Shown here: positions 41,944 to 50,945 of the stretch, piece after piece
Layout: each line of letters begins with the position of its first letter
Position numbering within the stretch: the stretch's first letter is position 1
DNA from: Aureliella helgolandensis
Lineage (GTDB): Bacteria; Planctomycetota; Planctomycetia; Pirellulales; Pirellulaceae
Length of the DNA: 64,000 bases
Direction of reading: 5' to 3'
Assembly (NCBI RefSeq): GCF_007752135.1
Contig: NZ_CP036298.1
Coordinates: 5,890,859 to 5,954,858 of the forward strand
Translations under genes and position numbers: made by a program
The notes under the pieces: model-generated
Database searches by the model: none
Told to the model about the DNA's origin: nothing
The model's input: only the letters and a program-made list of their open reading frames with translations

Positions 41944-43149
41944 CTATTGGGTTCGGCGCATTTCAAGTGCACCACGGACAACCAACAGTCCACCTACCAG
42001 GATTCCGCAGAGGAATGGATAAGCGGGATGGAACCACGGTTTCTCACGGAAGAACAAAACGCACGCGAGGCCCGCCAGCAAGCTGAGAATGGGCACGGAC
42101 GCCCAACCGATCGGAGTGCTGAAGAAAGTGCGTCGCGCGAGCACCGCTCCACGCTGGCTGAACGTGACCGCCAAGACCACCACAATGCCAACGATCATGC
42201 CTTCGTAAACGTCAGCACCGGTCCCGACAATTTTATTGACGGCATCAATGACGGTCCGCAAAAAAAGACACCCGAGCACCGTGCCTGGAATTGTTCCCAC
42301 GCCACCTGACAAGGCACAGCCTCCGATCACAGCTGCAGCAATGGCGTTGAGCTCATAGCCACGAGCTAGGATATCGGGCTTGGCCGAGCCTTGATCCGCG
42401 AAGTAGACGATGCCGACCATCGCAGCCGACACGCTACCGATCACATAGGCCAGCCATTTCAAACGATCGGTTCGAATTCCGCTCAACCGTGCTGCAGCCT
42501 CATTGCCCCCCATGGCATGCAGATGTCGGCCAATTACGGTTCGGCTCATCAAAAACCACAGCAACACGGCAAATACCAGAAAGACGATTGCCACAGTGGT
42601 CACGTCTTTGAGCGAGTCGCGGAGAGCCAGATCGGGAAAGTCGATTTGAGACCGATTTCCAGTTACCGCCAACACCAAGCCTCTTCCGAAACTCCTCAAG
42701 CCGACCATCGTAGCCAGAGTCGCGATGAAGGGTGGCAGACCAACGCTGGTAATTAACCAAGCATTCAGGGTGCCTACCATTGCTCCGGCCAGGAGTGTCC
42801 CAAGGATGGAGACCACCACCACCCATGTTTGGATTTCCCCAGCCCGAAACCCTTCGGGGTCGACCAACATGAGCAGGCTGCTAAATACGGTGGCGCTGAG
42901 AGCGATCACCGAACCGCTCGATAAATCGATCCCTCCGGAAATGATGATCACCGCACTCCCTAAGGCAAAAAAACCTAGGAACACAGTATTGCGAACAATC
43001 AATTCAGCCGTGCTGCCTGGATTATTCAAATAGGTGCGTCCGGGATCCAGCCCGATGGTGACCACCAAGACGATCAACCAAGCTAAGATCAGCTTCGCTT
43101 CTACAGTGGAAAAGATCCGTTTGAACAAACTACTATTGGCTGGGCTCAC
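41944..43149 (-). CDS. Second sugar ABC transporter, permease with extended C-terminus
   Basis: RbsC-type permease, 401 residues. Family motifs are FFALGSAVIIISGGIDLSSGSVIALSATVF, PPFIATLATMVGLRSFGRGLVLAV, IGRHLHAMGGNEAAARLSGI and GGCALSGGVGTIPGTVLGCLFLRTVIDAVNKIVG. Typical members have about 320-340 residues; this one has an extra C-terminal part with two more hydrophobic segments (TPIGWASVPILSLLAGLACVLFFRE, FLCGILVGGLLVVRGAL). Starts 340 bp after the binding-protein gene. Confidence 0.9.
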   Translation of the reverse strand: MSPANSSLFKRIFSTVEAKLILAWLIVLVVTIGLDPGRTYLNNPGSTAELIVRNTVFLGFFALGSAVIIISGGIDLSSGSVIALSATVFSSLLMLVDPEGFRAGEIQTWVVVVSILGTLLAGAMVGTLNAWLITSVGLPPFIATLATMVGLRSFGRGLVLAVTGNRSQIDFPDLALRDSLKDVTTVAIVFLVFAVLLWFLMSRTVIGRHLHAMGGNEAAARLSGIRTDRLKWLAYVIGSVSAAMVGIVYFADQGSAKPDILARGYELNAIAAAVIGGCALSGGVGTIPGTVLGCLFLRTVIDAVNKIVGTGADVYEGMIVGIVVVLAVTFSQRGAVLARRTFFSTPIGWASVPILSLLAGLACVLFFREKPWFHPAYPFLCGILVGGLLVVRGALEMRRTQ

Positions 43150-43490
43150 AAACTTGGTCTCAATCGGTCAGGCATTTCAAAAGGTATTCCACCACGATCG
43201 GAAGTCCTGGGACCTTATCGTTCAACTTCCTTTTTTCGATTCGGAGTGGCACTGGCAAGACCTGGGAACGTCTTTATGGCCAACTGGCACGCTCGCCAAC
43301 AAGGATGCTTCCAGTGCCACCAAGTCCGCTAGAGCGCCATGTTTTTTTGTTCGCAATCCGCAGCCCGCTGCTCAACGTACGACCGGCTCAACGTACGACC
43401 GGCTCAACGTACAAGCTGCCGAGGCTTGGCCCCAACGGCAGAGGCTCGACGGCACTAGCATGCAACGCTCCAATTGAGCTCGGCAATGCA
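43150..43490. other. Spacer between binding protein and permease with a 16-bp tandem repeat
   Basis: A long gap for an ABC operon. GCTCAACGTACGACCG occurs twice exactly (43370-43385, 43386-43401) followed by a partial copy to 43412. No gene is visible. It may hold an internal promoter or an attenuator that sets binding protein above membrane components. Confidence 0.55.
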
Positions 43491-44597
43491 CTAGGAACTC
43501 GTCAAATTGTATTCCTTCAGCCACTCTTGGAATTCACCGATCGAAAGGAACTCGACTCCAGAACCGAACTCATCGAACATCTCAGCGGTCAGAGGAGAGC
43601 CTGAAGTGGGAACGACGACCTTAAGTCCTGTATCCAAGACATCGCCGCCTGGCTGTCCCATATTGGGAAACATTTCCTGCACAGTTGTCTCATCACCGGT
43701 CAGCTTGGCAAATGCATAGCGCACCGCTTCGTATCCCATGCCAAATGGATTTTGAACCACCATGACATCAATCATTCCTTCGCCCATTTGTTGAATGGCG
43801 AGCTGCTCGGCATCAAAGGTAACGACAGCGAATCGATCGCGAAGTCCCTTCTCTTTCACCACGTCGACAATCGCAGGCGCGTTGTACGACCAAATTCCAG
43901 CCAGGACGTTCAATTCTGGATAGCGATCAATCACATCGCGAACATTATCACGAGCGCGTCCACGATCGGTTTCGTCGAGCTTGCGTTCCTTCTGCGTGAA
44001 CCACCCCTCCGTGGCCATCGAGAAGCCGTCCATGCGTTGGACGGCGTTTTGCTGACTATCAAATCCGACGAACTGAACGTAGCTGCCACCCTGTGGCTTC
44101 AGATTCTTGGCGGCAGTCCCCAGGACCCGTCCACCACTGATATTGTCGGTGCCAACGTAGAATTCACGAATGGATTTGAAACGTTCATCGAGGTCGCTAT
44201 CGAAACAACCAATAATGATGCCCTTTTCGTGCAGGTTCTTGAGCTCATCGGCAATGGCGGGATTGGTGGCAGACACCGGCGAAATGATCACCGCCGCAAT
44301 ATCCCCTTGAGTTCCGTACTGTCGCAGTTTTTCGATCTGCCCCTGCTCAGCGTTTTCATTGGAATCCATGCCAGCTGAATAACCTGCTTCAGCTAGGTTT
44401 AGATCCTCAGCAGCTTGAGCAATTCCGGCACGAGCGGCGTCCCAAAAGGGAGAATCGGTGTTATTGAGCAGCACGATCCGCTTGGTGCCGCTCCCGCCTG
44501 TGGCAGCAGACTTGGACGAACCGGACGGCTCGCAGCCAACCGTAGCGAACAACAGAGCAACTGCAGTCAATGTAGCGATGGATTGAAAGGGTCGCAT
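43491..44597 (-). CDS. Second sugar ABC transporter, substrate-binding lipoprotein
   Basis: About 368 residues from ATG 44597 (MRPFQSIATLTAVALLFATVGCEPSG) with a lipobox VGC. The family body starts KRIVLLNNTDSPFWDAARAGIAQAAEDLNL, continues ENAEQGQIEKLRQYGTQGDIAAVIISPVSATNPAIADEL and VNVLAGIWSYNAPAIVDVVKEKGL-like segments. It belongs to periplasmic-binding-protein type 1 CUT2 receptors. A 140-bp gap separates it from the oxidoreductase upstream. Substrate unknown, likely a sugar or a polyol by neighbours. Confidence 0.9.
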   Translation of the reverse strand: MRPFQSIATLTAVALLFATVGCEPSGSSKSAATGGSGTKRIVLLNNTDSPFWDAARAGIAQAAEDLNLAEAGYSAGMDSNENAEQGQIEKLRQYGTQGDIAAVIISPVSATNPAIADELKNLHEKGIIIGCFDSDLDERFKSIREFYVGTDNISGGRVLGTAAKNLKPQGGSYVQFVGFDSQQNAVQRMDGFSMATEGWFTQKERKLDETDRGRARDNVRDVIDRYPELNVLAGIWSYNAPAIVDVVKEKGLRDRFAVVTFDAEQLAIQQMGEGMIDVMVVQNPFGMGYEAVRYAFAKLTGDETTVQEMFPNMGQPGGDVLDTGLKVVVPTSGSPLTAEMFDEFGSGVEFLSIGEFQEWLKEYNLTSS

Positions 44598-44736
44598 TCC
44601 GGGACCTTTGGCAAGATGAGCTAGCGGTGCGCAAAACAACATTCCGTGCTGCGAAGGGCTGTTTCCAGCACTTGCAACGCGAAGATTCTAAATTGTCCGC
44701 CGTCGACATACAAGCGACCGACACGGCGCTTCGCGG

Positions 44737-45786
44737 CTATTGCCCGAGAACGACTTTCTGCCCAGTCCGCGCACTCTTATAGATCGCCAAGATGAGTTCG
44801 ACACTCCGTCGTCCCTCGTGACCATCAATGATCGGTGGCCGTTGCTCCTCGATGGCTAACAGAAAATCACGAAACAATTCGGCATGGGCATGGTGGCCAA
44901 TGGCCGCTGGATCAGCCGCTCCGCCTCCCGTCTTCGTCCGCCCCTGCATCTCCTCCCGCAACTGCTCGTCTTCGGGAGTTGGCTCAGCGAACTCCCATTT
45001 GACAATGTCTTCCTCCTCCAAGACGGCCATTCCCTTGGAACCAGAGATCTCAATCTTCTTGAGCGACCCCGGATAACCAGCCGTCGTCGCTTCGATGACA
45101 CCTAAAGCTCCATTGGCAAATCGAATGGTCGCGGTGGCCACGTCCTCGACTTCAATCCGATCGTGAGCCAACGTGGCAGTGTGTGCCATCACTTCGACCG
45201 CAGGTCCCATGAGCCACAGCAGCAAGTCGACGCTATGGATCGCTTGATTCATCAAGGCGCCGCCACCGTCCAGCGCCCAAGTGCCACGCCACGCACCACT
45301 GTCGTAGTACTCCTGCGTGCGGAACCATTTGACATAGGCATCCCCGAGCGCGAGCGTTCCAAAACGTCCTGCTTCCACTGCCTGCTTCATCAACTGGCTA
45401 GCGCGGTGAAAACGCGATGGGAAGATGGTAGCCAGCTGAACGTTCGCTTGCTTGCACGCCTCGATCATGGCGTCGCACCGCTCTGGAGTTACGTCCAGCG
45501 GCTTTTCCACAATCACATGCTTGCCTGCCCGAGCAGCGGCAATGCAGGGTTCCATGTGCGCCCCGCTGGGGGAACAAATGGTAACGATGTCGAGGTCCTC
45601 ACGAGCGAGCATCGCATCGAGATCGGTGTAGACGTCTCCGCCGAACTCAGCCGACAAGGCTTCCGCCTTGGGCGCCGTCCGATTGTAGCAAGCGACCAAC
45701 TTAGCTCCTGGGATATCTGCGATGGCCCGAGCGTGAAAGTTAGCGATCATCCCACATCCGATTATTCCAAAGCCCTTGGGCATCAT
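44737..45786 (-). CDS. Gfo/Idh/MocA-family oxidoreductase
   Basis: A 349-residue NAD(P)-dependent oxidoreductase. The N-terminal Rossmann motif is GFGIIGCGMIANFHARAIAD, followed by VTICSPSGAHMEPCIAAARAGKHVIVEKPLDVTPERC with the catalytic EKP, and later HSVDLLLWLMGPAVEVMAHTATLAHDRI. It probably oxidises the sugar or sugar acid imported by the downstream ABC system. ATG 45786 and ATG 45783 are adjacent; AGGAGA lies at the distance that best suits the second. It leads the minus-strand operon. Confidence 0.88.
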   Translation of the reverse strand: MMPKGFGIIGCGMIANFHARAIADIPGAKLVACYNRTAPKAEALSAEFGGDVYTDLDAMLAREDLDIVTICSPSGAHMEPCIAAARAGKHVIVEKPLDVTPERCDAMIEACKQANVQLATIFPSRFHRASQLMKQAVEAGRFGTLALGDAYVKWFRTQEYYDSGAWRGTWALDGGGALMNQAIHSVDLLLWLMGPAVEVMAHTATLAHDRIEVEDVATATIRFANGALGVIEATTAGYPGSLKKIEISGSKGMAVLEEEDIVKWEFAEPTPEDEQLREEMQGRTKTGGGAADPAAIGHHAHAELFRDFLLAIEEQRPPIIDGHEGRRSVELILAIYKSARTGQKVVLGQ

Positions 45787-46465
45787 TCTCTCCTGATTAA
45801 CTGAGTCCTGGTGGCATGGCTAAAAAGCATTCCGCCACGTGAAAGCTTATCGATCCCGCAATGCGCCACACCATCGCTCGTTGGTACGGTCAGCTGTGGC
45901 GTAGCGGCTGGTCGACATTGTAACTCGCCATATAACGACGGTTTGAAAACGGTTGGTTGAAATAGTCCCCCGCCGCCTGACGGGCTGTTAAAATCCTACC
46001 CCGCTGCGTGAGCAAGGACAGGTGGTTCCCCCTACAGGGCAATTACGGACGCTACCGTCGCAGTAAACTTGCTAGCGCTCTCAACGCGGCAGCCGCGTGA
46101 GGATCCGGATAGTGCCTGCAGCAACACGCTTTTGGGGAGCACTTCCCTCCGGATAAAACTGGAAACGCGCTGACACCCACCAGTCGGCAGCTAAGACAGC
46201 TCGGTTGCTGCGGCATTGCGATTCGCAAATGTGATTTGGAAGATGATGCTAGCGTGGCAATGGAATAGGGAATCGAGGTTACCCCGCCATCATGATTCCG
46301 CGTAGTCGCTGCCCACTCCGTCGGAATGCAACTGGAACGAGCGGCTCCAGGAGACCATCAGTGGCGCGTGGCAAGCCCAATTCGACTCGTCCTAACACCG
46401 GCGGTGTATTGAACTCACTGTCCGATCCGGGGCGACGCGTAAATAAAATCTTAAACGCACATGGC
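45787..46465. other. Long spacer with dispersed element R3, no gene seen
   Basis: About 680 bp between the oxidoreductase and RNase D genes. It holds copy R3 of the dispersed element (45982-46090). Open frames within it show no family likeness and are not supported by start signals. Confidence 0.45.
45982..46090 (+). repeat. Dispersed intergenic element, copy R3
   Basis: Starts GGGCTGTTAA (45982-45991), contains CCGCTGCGTGAGCAAGGACAG, CTACAGGGCAATTACGGA and GCTACCGTCGCAGTAAA, and ends TCAACGCGGC (46081-46090). The right terminal repeat is degenerate compared with R2. Same length class. Confidence 0.7.
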
Positions 46466-47656
46466 CTAATGAGCGTCACAGAGTCCCAGTGGCATTTCAT
46501 CCTTGGGATCCACGACACACAAAGCTCGCTTACCGGTGAAAATATGGTACAAGGGCTCGCCCACCAATTCGGCACGCCACCCCCTGAGCAACTGCGGAAA
46601 CTCCTCGTCCGATTCGGTCAGCCGGGCACCGTCTAACCAGTACCCCGCTAAACGCCCCACGTCGTCGCTCGTTCCCACAATCGCAGGTGCAATATTGTTG
46701 GTCCGACAAAGATAGGACATGGCTGCCGTCAAGAATTGCTGCAAAAGAGCCGGGGGCCGAGCGCGCTTGCTTTGACCAATCCAGGGTGCAACCGGAGCCG
46801 GTAGTTTGGCACCACGCGTGACGCAATCTGCGATCTCGGGAAGAAAGCGTTGAAATCCACTGTGATGCAACCCGCGAATGTGCGCAATCTTGGCCGGGTC
46901 CGACGATCCCCGCTTGGCGAGCTCCACAATCAAATCATCGCGCAACACACGCCGCGCTGGCATGTCTTTCAATTGCGCACGCTGGTCGCGCCACAACCAC
47001 AATTCACGCACAATGGACAATTGCTTACCATGCAGCGATTGGATCCCTGACAGCTTGAACCACCCCTCTTGCTCCTGCGTCTGGATCAAGTTGTCCTGAC
47101 GCCTCGCCAATTCATCTTCCAACCATCGCAGCCTCCCAGCCGCAATCAACTGTTCTGTCAAAGCATCGTACAGAAGTGGTAAATGCAGCACATCCAAAGC
47201 GGCATATTCGAGTTGTGCTCGCGTCAGGGGACGCTTACGCCAGTCTGTGCGGGTCTCCCCCTTGGGGACGTTTTCCCCCAGCAGACGGTGCAAGAGCTTG
47301 CCGTAAGATGCCGGGTATTCTCCCCCCATCAATCCAAGGGCAACCTGCACGTCGAATAGTTTAGGAACGGCCATGCCTGTGGCGCGGTGCGCAAACAGAA
47401 TTTCCTCGCGTCCAGCATGCACGATCACCGTGCGAGCCGGGTCGAGCAAGGCTTGCCACACGGAGGAGATATCATCGATCGTCTTCGGATCGACGATAAA
47501 AACGGCCTCCCGTGTCGAGACCTGCAATAGACAGAGATCGGGACGGTAGCAATCCTCAGCAACAAACTCGGTGTCGATGCCAACTAGATCTACCGCAGTT
47601 ATCGCATCCACTACCGACTGAAGCTGATCATTTTCGTTTATAAGCGTATAATTCAC
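46466..47656 (-). CDS. rnd: Ribonuclease D
   Basis: A 3'-5' exoribonuclease involved in tRNA 3'-end processing, 396 residues, starting at GTG 47656. The DEDD exonuclease motifs are VDLVGIDTEFVAEDCYRPDLCLLQVS, VHAGREEILFAHRATG, LFDVQVALGLMG and YAALDVLHLPLLYDAL. After the exonuclease comes HRDC-type helical sequence (LPARRVLRDDLIVELAKRGSSDP, LRGLHHSGFQRFLPEIADC). The C-terminal part is compatible with a second HRDC. It stands alone, preceded by a 307-bp AT-rich spacer. Confidence 0.92.
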   Translation of the reverse strand: MNYTLINENDQLQSVVDAITAVDLVGIDTEFVAEDCYRPDLCLLQVSTREAVFIVDPKTIDDISSVWQALLDPARTVIVHAGREEILFAHRATGMAVPKLFDVQVALGLMGGEYPASYGKLLHRLLGENVPKGETRTDWRKRPLTRAQLEYAALDVLHLPLLYDALTEQLIAAGRLRWLEDELARRQDNLIQTQEQEGWFKLSGIQSLHGKQLSIVRELWLWRDQRAQLKDMPARRVLRDDLIVELAKRGSSDPAKIAHIRGLHHSGFQRFLPEIADCVTRGAKLPAPVAPWIGQSKRARPPALLQQFLTAAMSYLCRTNNIAPAIVGTSDDVGRLAGYWLDGARLTESDEEFPQLLRGWRAELVGEPLYHIFTGKRALCVVDPKDEMPLGLCDAH

Positions 47657-47963
47657 GCGAGAGTACAGCCAATTACTTTAATGCCAAGCGCTAGCGATTC
47701 CTTGGGAATTGCCTACGCACGATACCGATGAGCTCAACGACCATCAATGACGCGCTCCCAGCGCTAATATAAACTCCGCCCCCCTCAACAGCAGGGGAGC
47801 AACGAGCTCGACTCGTTCCAATAGGCGATCGTCGCCTAAGAATCGTTAGTCGACTGGTTTGTTGGCTATCTATTGCCAAATTTCATGCTATCAATTGCAA
47901 ACCAGGCCTCCTATTAAACCCGCACCATGGGTTACTGCCAAGCTACCCTAATCCCAACTCCTG
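47657..47963. other. Divergent spacer between RNase D and MfnB genes
   Basis: AT-rich spacer holding the promoters for both divergent genes. No repeat or open frame of note is seen. Confidence 0.4.
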
Positions 47964-48749
47964 ATGTTCCCTATGGCAGACACCAGTTCCAATCACCTTC
48001 CCGGTCGTTCATTATTTAGTGGTCGCTGGGCGGCTGATGCTCTTCCGCGACTCTTAGTCAGCGTGCGAGACGCCAGCGAAGCCCGCATGGCTCGCCGAGC
48101 AGGCGTGGATTGGATCGACCTCAAAAACCCTGACAGTGGATCGCTTGGAGCACCCGAACTAGCCACATCCCAAGCGGTGGCACAGGAACTTGCCGATTTC
48201 CCCTGCCGCAGCATCGCTTTGGGGGAGTTGGCCGATTTGGATCTCGCGGCGAGCCACTCCTCCGCCAATGTCCGTGAAATGGCGGAAGGTTTTCCGATCG
48301 CCAAAGTCGGTCTTGCGCGGCTTGGGCAGTCTACGGCGTGGCAAACTGCCTTCCGCGCATTGGCCCGCCTACTTACTCCGGAAACGGCACTAGTCCCGGT
48401 GATTTACGCAGATTATCAAGCGTGTGATTCGCCGAGTCCCAAGGCGGTCCTGGAGCTCATTGCAGAGATCCAGGCCCCTTACCTGTTGATCGATACGTTT
48501 CACAAGGCAGGACAAACCGTTTTCGATTCCTTGGGGCGGTCCGAACTCCTGGAAATCGTCCAACAGGCATCCGCCAGCGATTGCCACACGGTTCTCGCCG
48601 GTTCGCTGCAGACCCCGGACCACGCCACCTACCAAATGCTGTCAATTTCCGCAGTGGCCGTTCGTGGCGCCGTCTGTCACACAGATCGCCGAAGTGCCCT
48701 GTGCGAAAAGAAATTGAATCTTTGGGTCAGCGAGTTTGCATCCGCGTAG
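47964..48749 (+). CDS. mfnB: MfnB-type (5-formylfuran-3-yl)methyl phosphate synthase
   Basis: A 261-residue protein of the DUF556/MfnB family. MfnB makes the furan precursor of methanofuran from glyceraldehyde 3-phosphate. Conserved segments are LLVSVRDASEARMARRAGVDWIDLKNPDSGSLGAPEL, with the catalytic Lys in DLKNP, and PYLLIDTFHKAGQTVFDSLG with the second Lys. In planctomycetes this enzyme serves the tetrahydromethanopterin/methanofuran-linked C1 pathway; no other C1 gene is visible in this window. It starts at ATG 47964 (a second ATG at 47973 is possible). Confidence 0.82.
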   Translation: MFPMADTSSNHLPGRSLFSGRWAADALPRLLVSVRDASEARMARRAGVDWIDLKNPDSGSLGAPELATSQAVAQELADFPCRSIALGELADLDLAASHSSANVREMAEGFPIAKVGLARLGQSTAWQTAFRALARLLTPETALVPVIYADYQACDSPSPKAVLELIAEIQAPYLLIDTFHKAGQTVFDSLGRSELLEIVQQASASDCHTVLAGSLQTPDHATYQMLSISAVAVRGAVCHTDRRSALCEKKLNLWVSEFASA

Positions 48750-48828
48750 CAGCGGGTTGGCGAAAGCGATAGAATACAGCCAGAGGCTTTGCTATTCTTA
48801 GTACAACTCCTTGGAAACCCGGCTCACC

Positions 48829-49107
48829 ATGTCCTCCAGCCCACCACGCGAACCACTCTCCGCCCTGATTCGCCAAGACACCAAAGTTGTCGGAGCAATC
48901 TGCTTGCCGGAAGAAGACGTCCAAGAATTCATCGACCAATTCAACAACTGCTATGGCCCGATGCGAATGTGTATCGAGCGCCCAAAATTTGGTCCCAAAG
49001 CACCAGCGGTGTTGATCCCAGTTGGAGCCAACTTCCGCAAGCCACTGCGAGCCCCGATCGCGTCCGTTCGACACACGTTCGAAATCCGCACACAGCCCGA
49101 AGCGTAA
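48829..49107 (+). CDS. Small conserved hypothetical protein
   Basis: A 92-residue protein from ATG 48829 (MSSSPPREPLSALIRQDTKVVGAICLPEEDVQEFIDQF). It is acidic, with a likely alpha/beta fold (CIERPKFGPKAPAVLIPVG). No signal peptide or known motif is visible. It follows mfnB by 79 bp. Codon use and hydrophobic pattern look like coding sequence, but I do not recognise the family. Confidence 0.5.
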   Translation: MSSSPPREPLSALIRQDTKVVGAICLPEEDVQEFIDQFNNCYGPMRMCIERPKFGPKAPAVLIPVGANFRKPLRAPIASVRHTFEIRTQPEA

Positions 49108-49132
49108 CCGCTTGTGCAAACAGTTCCGCCGC

Positions 49133-49265
49133 CGCTGATTGAAATAGCAAACTGCTGCGTCAGAGATTATTAATCGAGTTGCAGTCTCAATTCCAATGCG
49201 AAACTCGCATCCCAAGTCGAAACGCAGCAGTGTCCAATCCAGCCTTGCCCGCCGGCGGCAAACAC
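49133..49265. repeat. Degenerate copies of the dispersed element (R5, both orientations)
   Basis: At 49136-49160 the plus strand reads CTGATTGAAATAGCAAACTGCTGCGT, the left end and core of the element. At 49224-49260 the minus strand resembles the 15520 remnant (GCAGCAG, CCAGCCTTGC, CGGCGG). These are partial, decayed copies. Confidence 0.4.
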
Positions 49266-49378
49266 TATCAGCCAGCCGGTGCCTAAGAACAGGTGGCTGC
49301 CGCTCAACGCAAGTTCGGGGCACTGCCACCTGGCTGAAATTCAAACTGCCCTTCAGTCCACAAGCCGCTCGACGCGGA

Positions 49379-50824
49379 TCACGGCAAAGGGATGTCTCTG
49401 AGCTGATACTGCACGGTTTGCTGCGTAATTGCTGCTGGTGATTCATAAACCAATCGGTAATCATCTGGGTCGCCGTTGATCTGAAACAGGTAGGCGATCC
49501 CCGCAGCATTCGGTTGCGTGGCATAGGTTTGCAGGCCGACATTCTCCTGGCGTTGCTCATTGGCGTCCAATAAATACGCTTCGTTGGACATGATCCATCC
49601 ACGAAAGGAGTCGAGCGCACCTTGAGAGTCCCCGAACTGCACCATCAGGCGCATTTCGTGGACGGCACCATTGCGGCGTGCGCCTTCGAGGGTCACCGTT
49701 ACGTCGCCGAACTTCTCGGTTTGCCGCGTTCCATTGGCAAAGTTTTTAAAGATGTACTGATGCCTTTCTCCTGGAACGGCCATGACAAACTCACCTTGCA
49801 CATTCGACAGGCTTCGTTCCGATCGAGGCGGGCGCTGCAACTGCACATCCACTTGCGTCGAACAGCCACCGAGGTTGAGTGAAAACTCTGGTGCGGCTGC
49901 TGGATTGGCGGCCTGCAATTCGGTGGCCTCGCCGGCCGTCCCCTGCAAGGACTTCCTTGGCACCCGCATAAAAATGGGCTTCAGCCGCGGCTCCCAACTC
50001 ACCAGAAACGAAAATTCCAACATGCCGTCTGCCCCTCCCCCCAGCGGAAGAGAAGTGCGTGTGGAAAGAGCATCGATACGGAATGGCCCAGTTTGAAAGG
50101 GCTGGACACGAACTCCGGAATCCTCCGAATCCTCAGCCTCCAGATTGCCACGCACCCCCAGAACCAACAGGTCTTCGGTCGTGCTGAAAGAACGGATTCT
50201 CAGTTTGGCTTGCTGCATCACCTGCTCGACGGCTTCCCAGAACGTAACACCGTCACACGTCAACTCTACCTGCCGCCCCTCTCCCTCTCCTTGGAGTTCG
50301 ATCGGATTTTGGGTCTGCTCTGAAATCTGCTTCAACGCGTCCCCCACACTGTATGCCCCACGAAGTGTTACCCGTGAAGCTTTGAAGAACGATTCAACTT
50401 CGACGCCCTGCAACGCGGTCCGAATCCTTTCTAAGCGAATCTTGAGTTCACCGGAAGTGCGCGGCGTTACCGCAGGCAAGTCCGGCAGGATTGAACTCCC
50501 CATTTCTACCAACTTGCGTTCGGCAGTGTCGCGATCAATCAACTGATTCGCCTCGAGTTGCCGCACCCACTTGCGAACTAACGCGGCGTCGGCCTGGGTC
50601 GGAGGTACTGCTGACGGAGTTACCGCTGGCGAAGGGGTTTCGGGGGTTGGCGTGCCGGCGGCTGGAATGGCCTCCGGCTCTGATGCCAGAGGCTTCTCCT
50701 GAGCCCAACCACGGAAGGATGTGTGGTCCTCAATTCCCAAGAAACCAGCGAGCAAGAGGATGAAAAACTTAAAACCATTTCCCAATCGCGCTCCGAGGCG
50801 CCTTCCCAAAACCTGGATCATCAC
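49379..50824 (-). CDS. Secreted planctomycete protein with an STN-like domain
   Basis: A 481-residue exported protein. N-terminal hydrophobic segment (NGFKFFILLLAGFLGI), a Pro/Thr-rich linker, a helical part (VRKWVRQLEANQLIDRDTAERKLVEMGSSILP), then VTLRGAYSVGDALKQISEQTQNPIEL and VTFWEAVEQVMQQAKLRIRS, which resemble secretin/TonB short N-terminal domains. A beta-rich C-terminal half follows. I recognise the general type as common in planctomycetes but no function is known. Two start codons adjacent (MM). Confidence 0.65.
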   Translation of the reverse strand: MMIQVLGRRLGARLGNGFKFFILLLAGFLGIEDHTSFRGWAQEKPLASEPEAIPAAGTPTPETPSPAVTPSAVPPTQADAALVRKWVRQLEANQLIDRDTAERKLVEMGSSILPDLPAVTPRTSGELKIRLERIRTALQGVEVESFFKASRVTLRGAYSVGDALKQISEQTQNPIELQGEGEGRQVELTCDGVTFWEAVEQVMQQAKLRIRSFSTTEDLLVLGVRGNLEAEDSEDSGVRVQPFQTGPFRIDALSTRTSLPLGGGADGMLEFSFLVSWEPRLKPIFMRVPRKSLQGTAGEATELQAANPAAAPEFSLNLGGCSTQVDVQLQRPPRSERSLSNVQGEFVMAVPGERHQYIFKNFANGTRQTEKFGDVTVTLEGARRNGAVHEMRLMVQFGDSQGALDSFRGWIMSNEAYLLDANEQRQENVGLQTYATQPNAAGIAYLFQINGDPDDYRLVYESPAAITQQTVQYQLRDIPLP

Positions 50825-50945
50825 GACAAAACCGTCAAAAGAGGATTATCCGGACGCGAAGTCAAACCTGTTGTAGCCTAACACGCTCTGCCCCCTCTAC
50901 GCCACTGTGCTGGAACCTAGACTTCCGTCAAAAGGACAGCCATTC

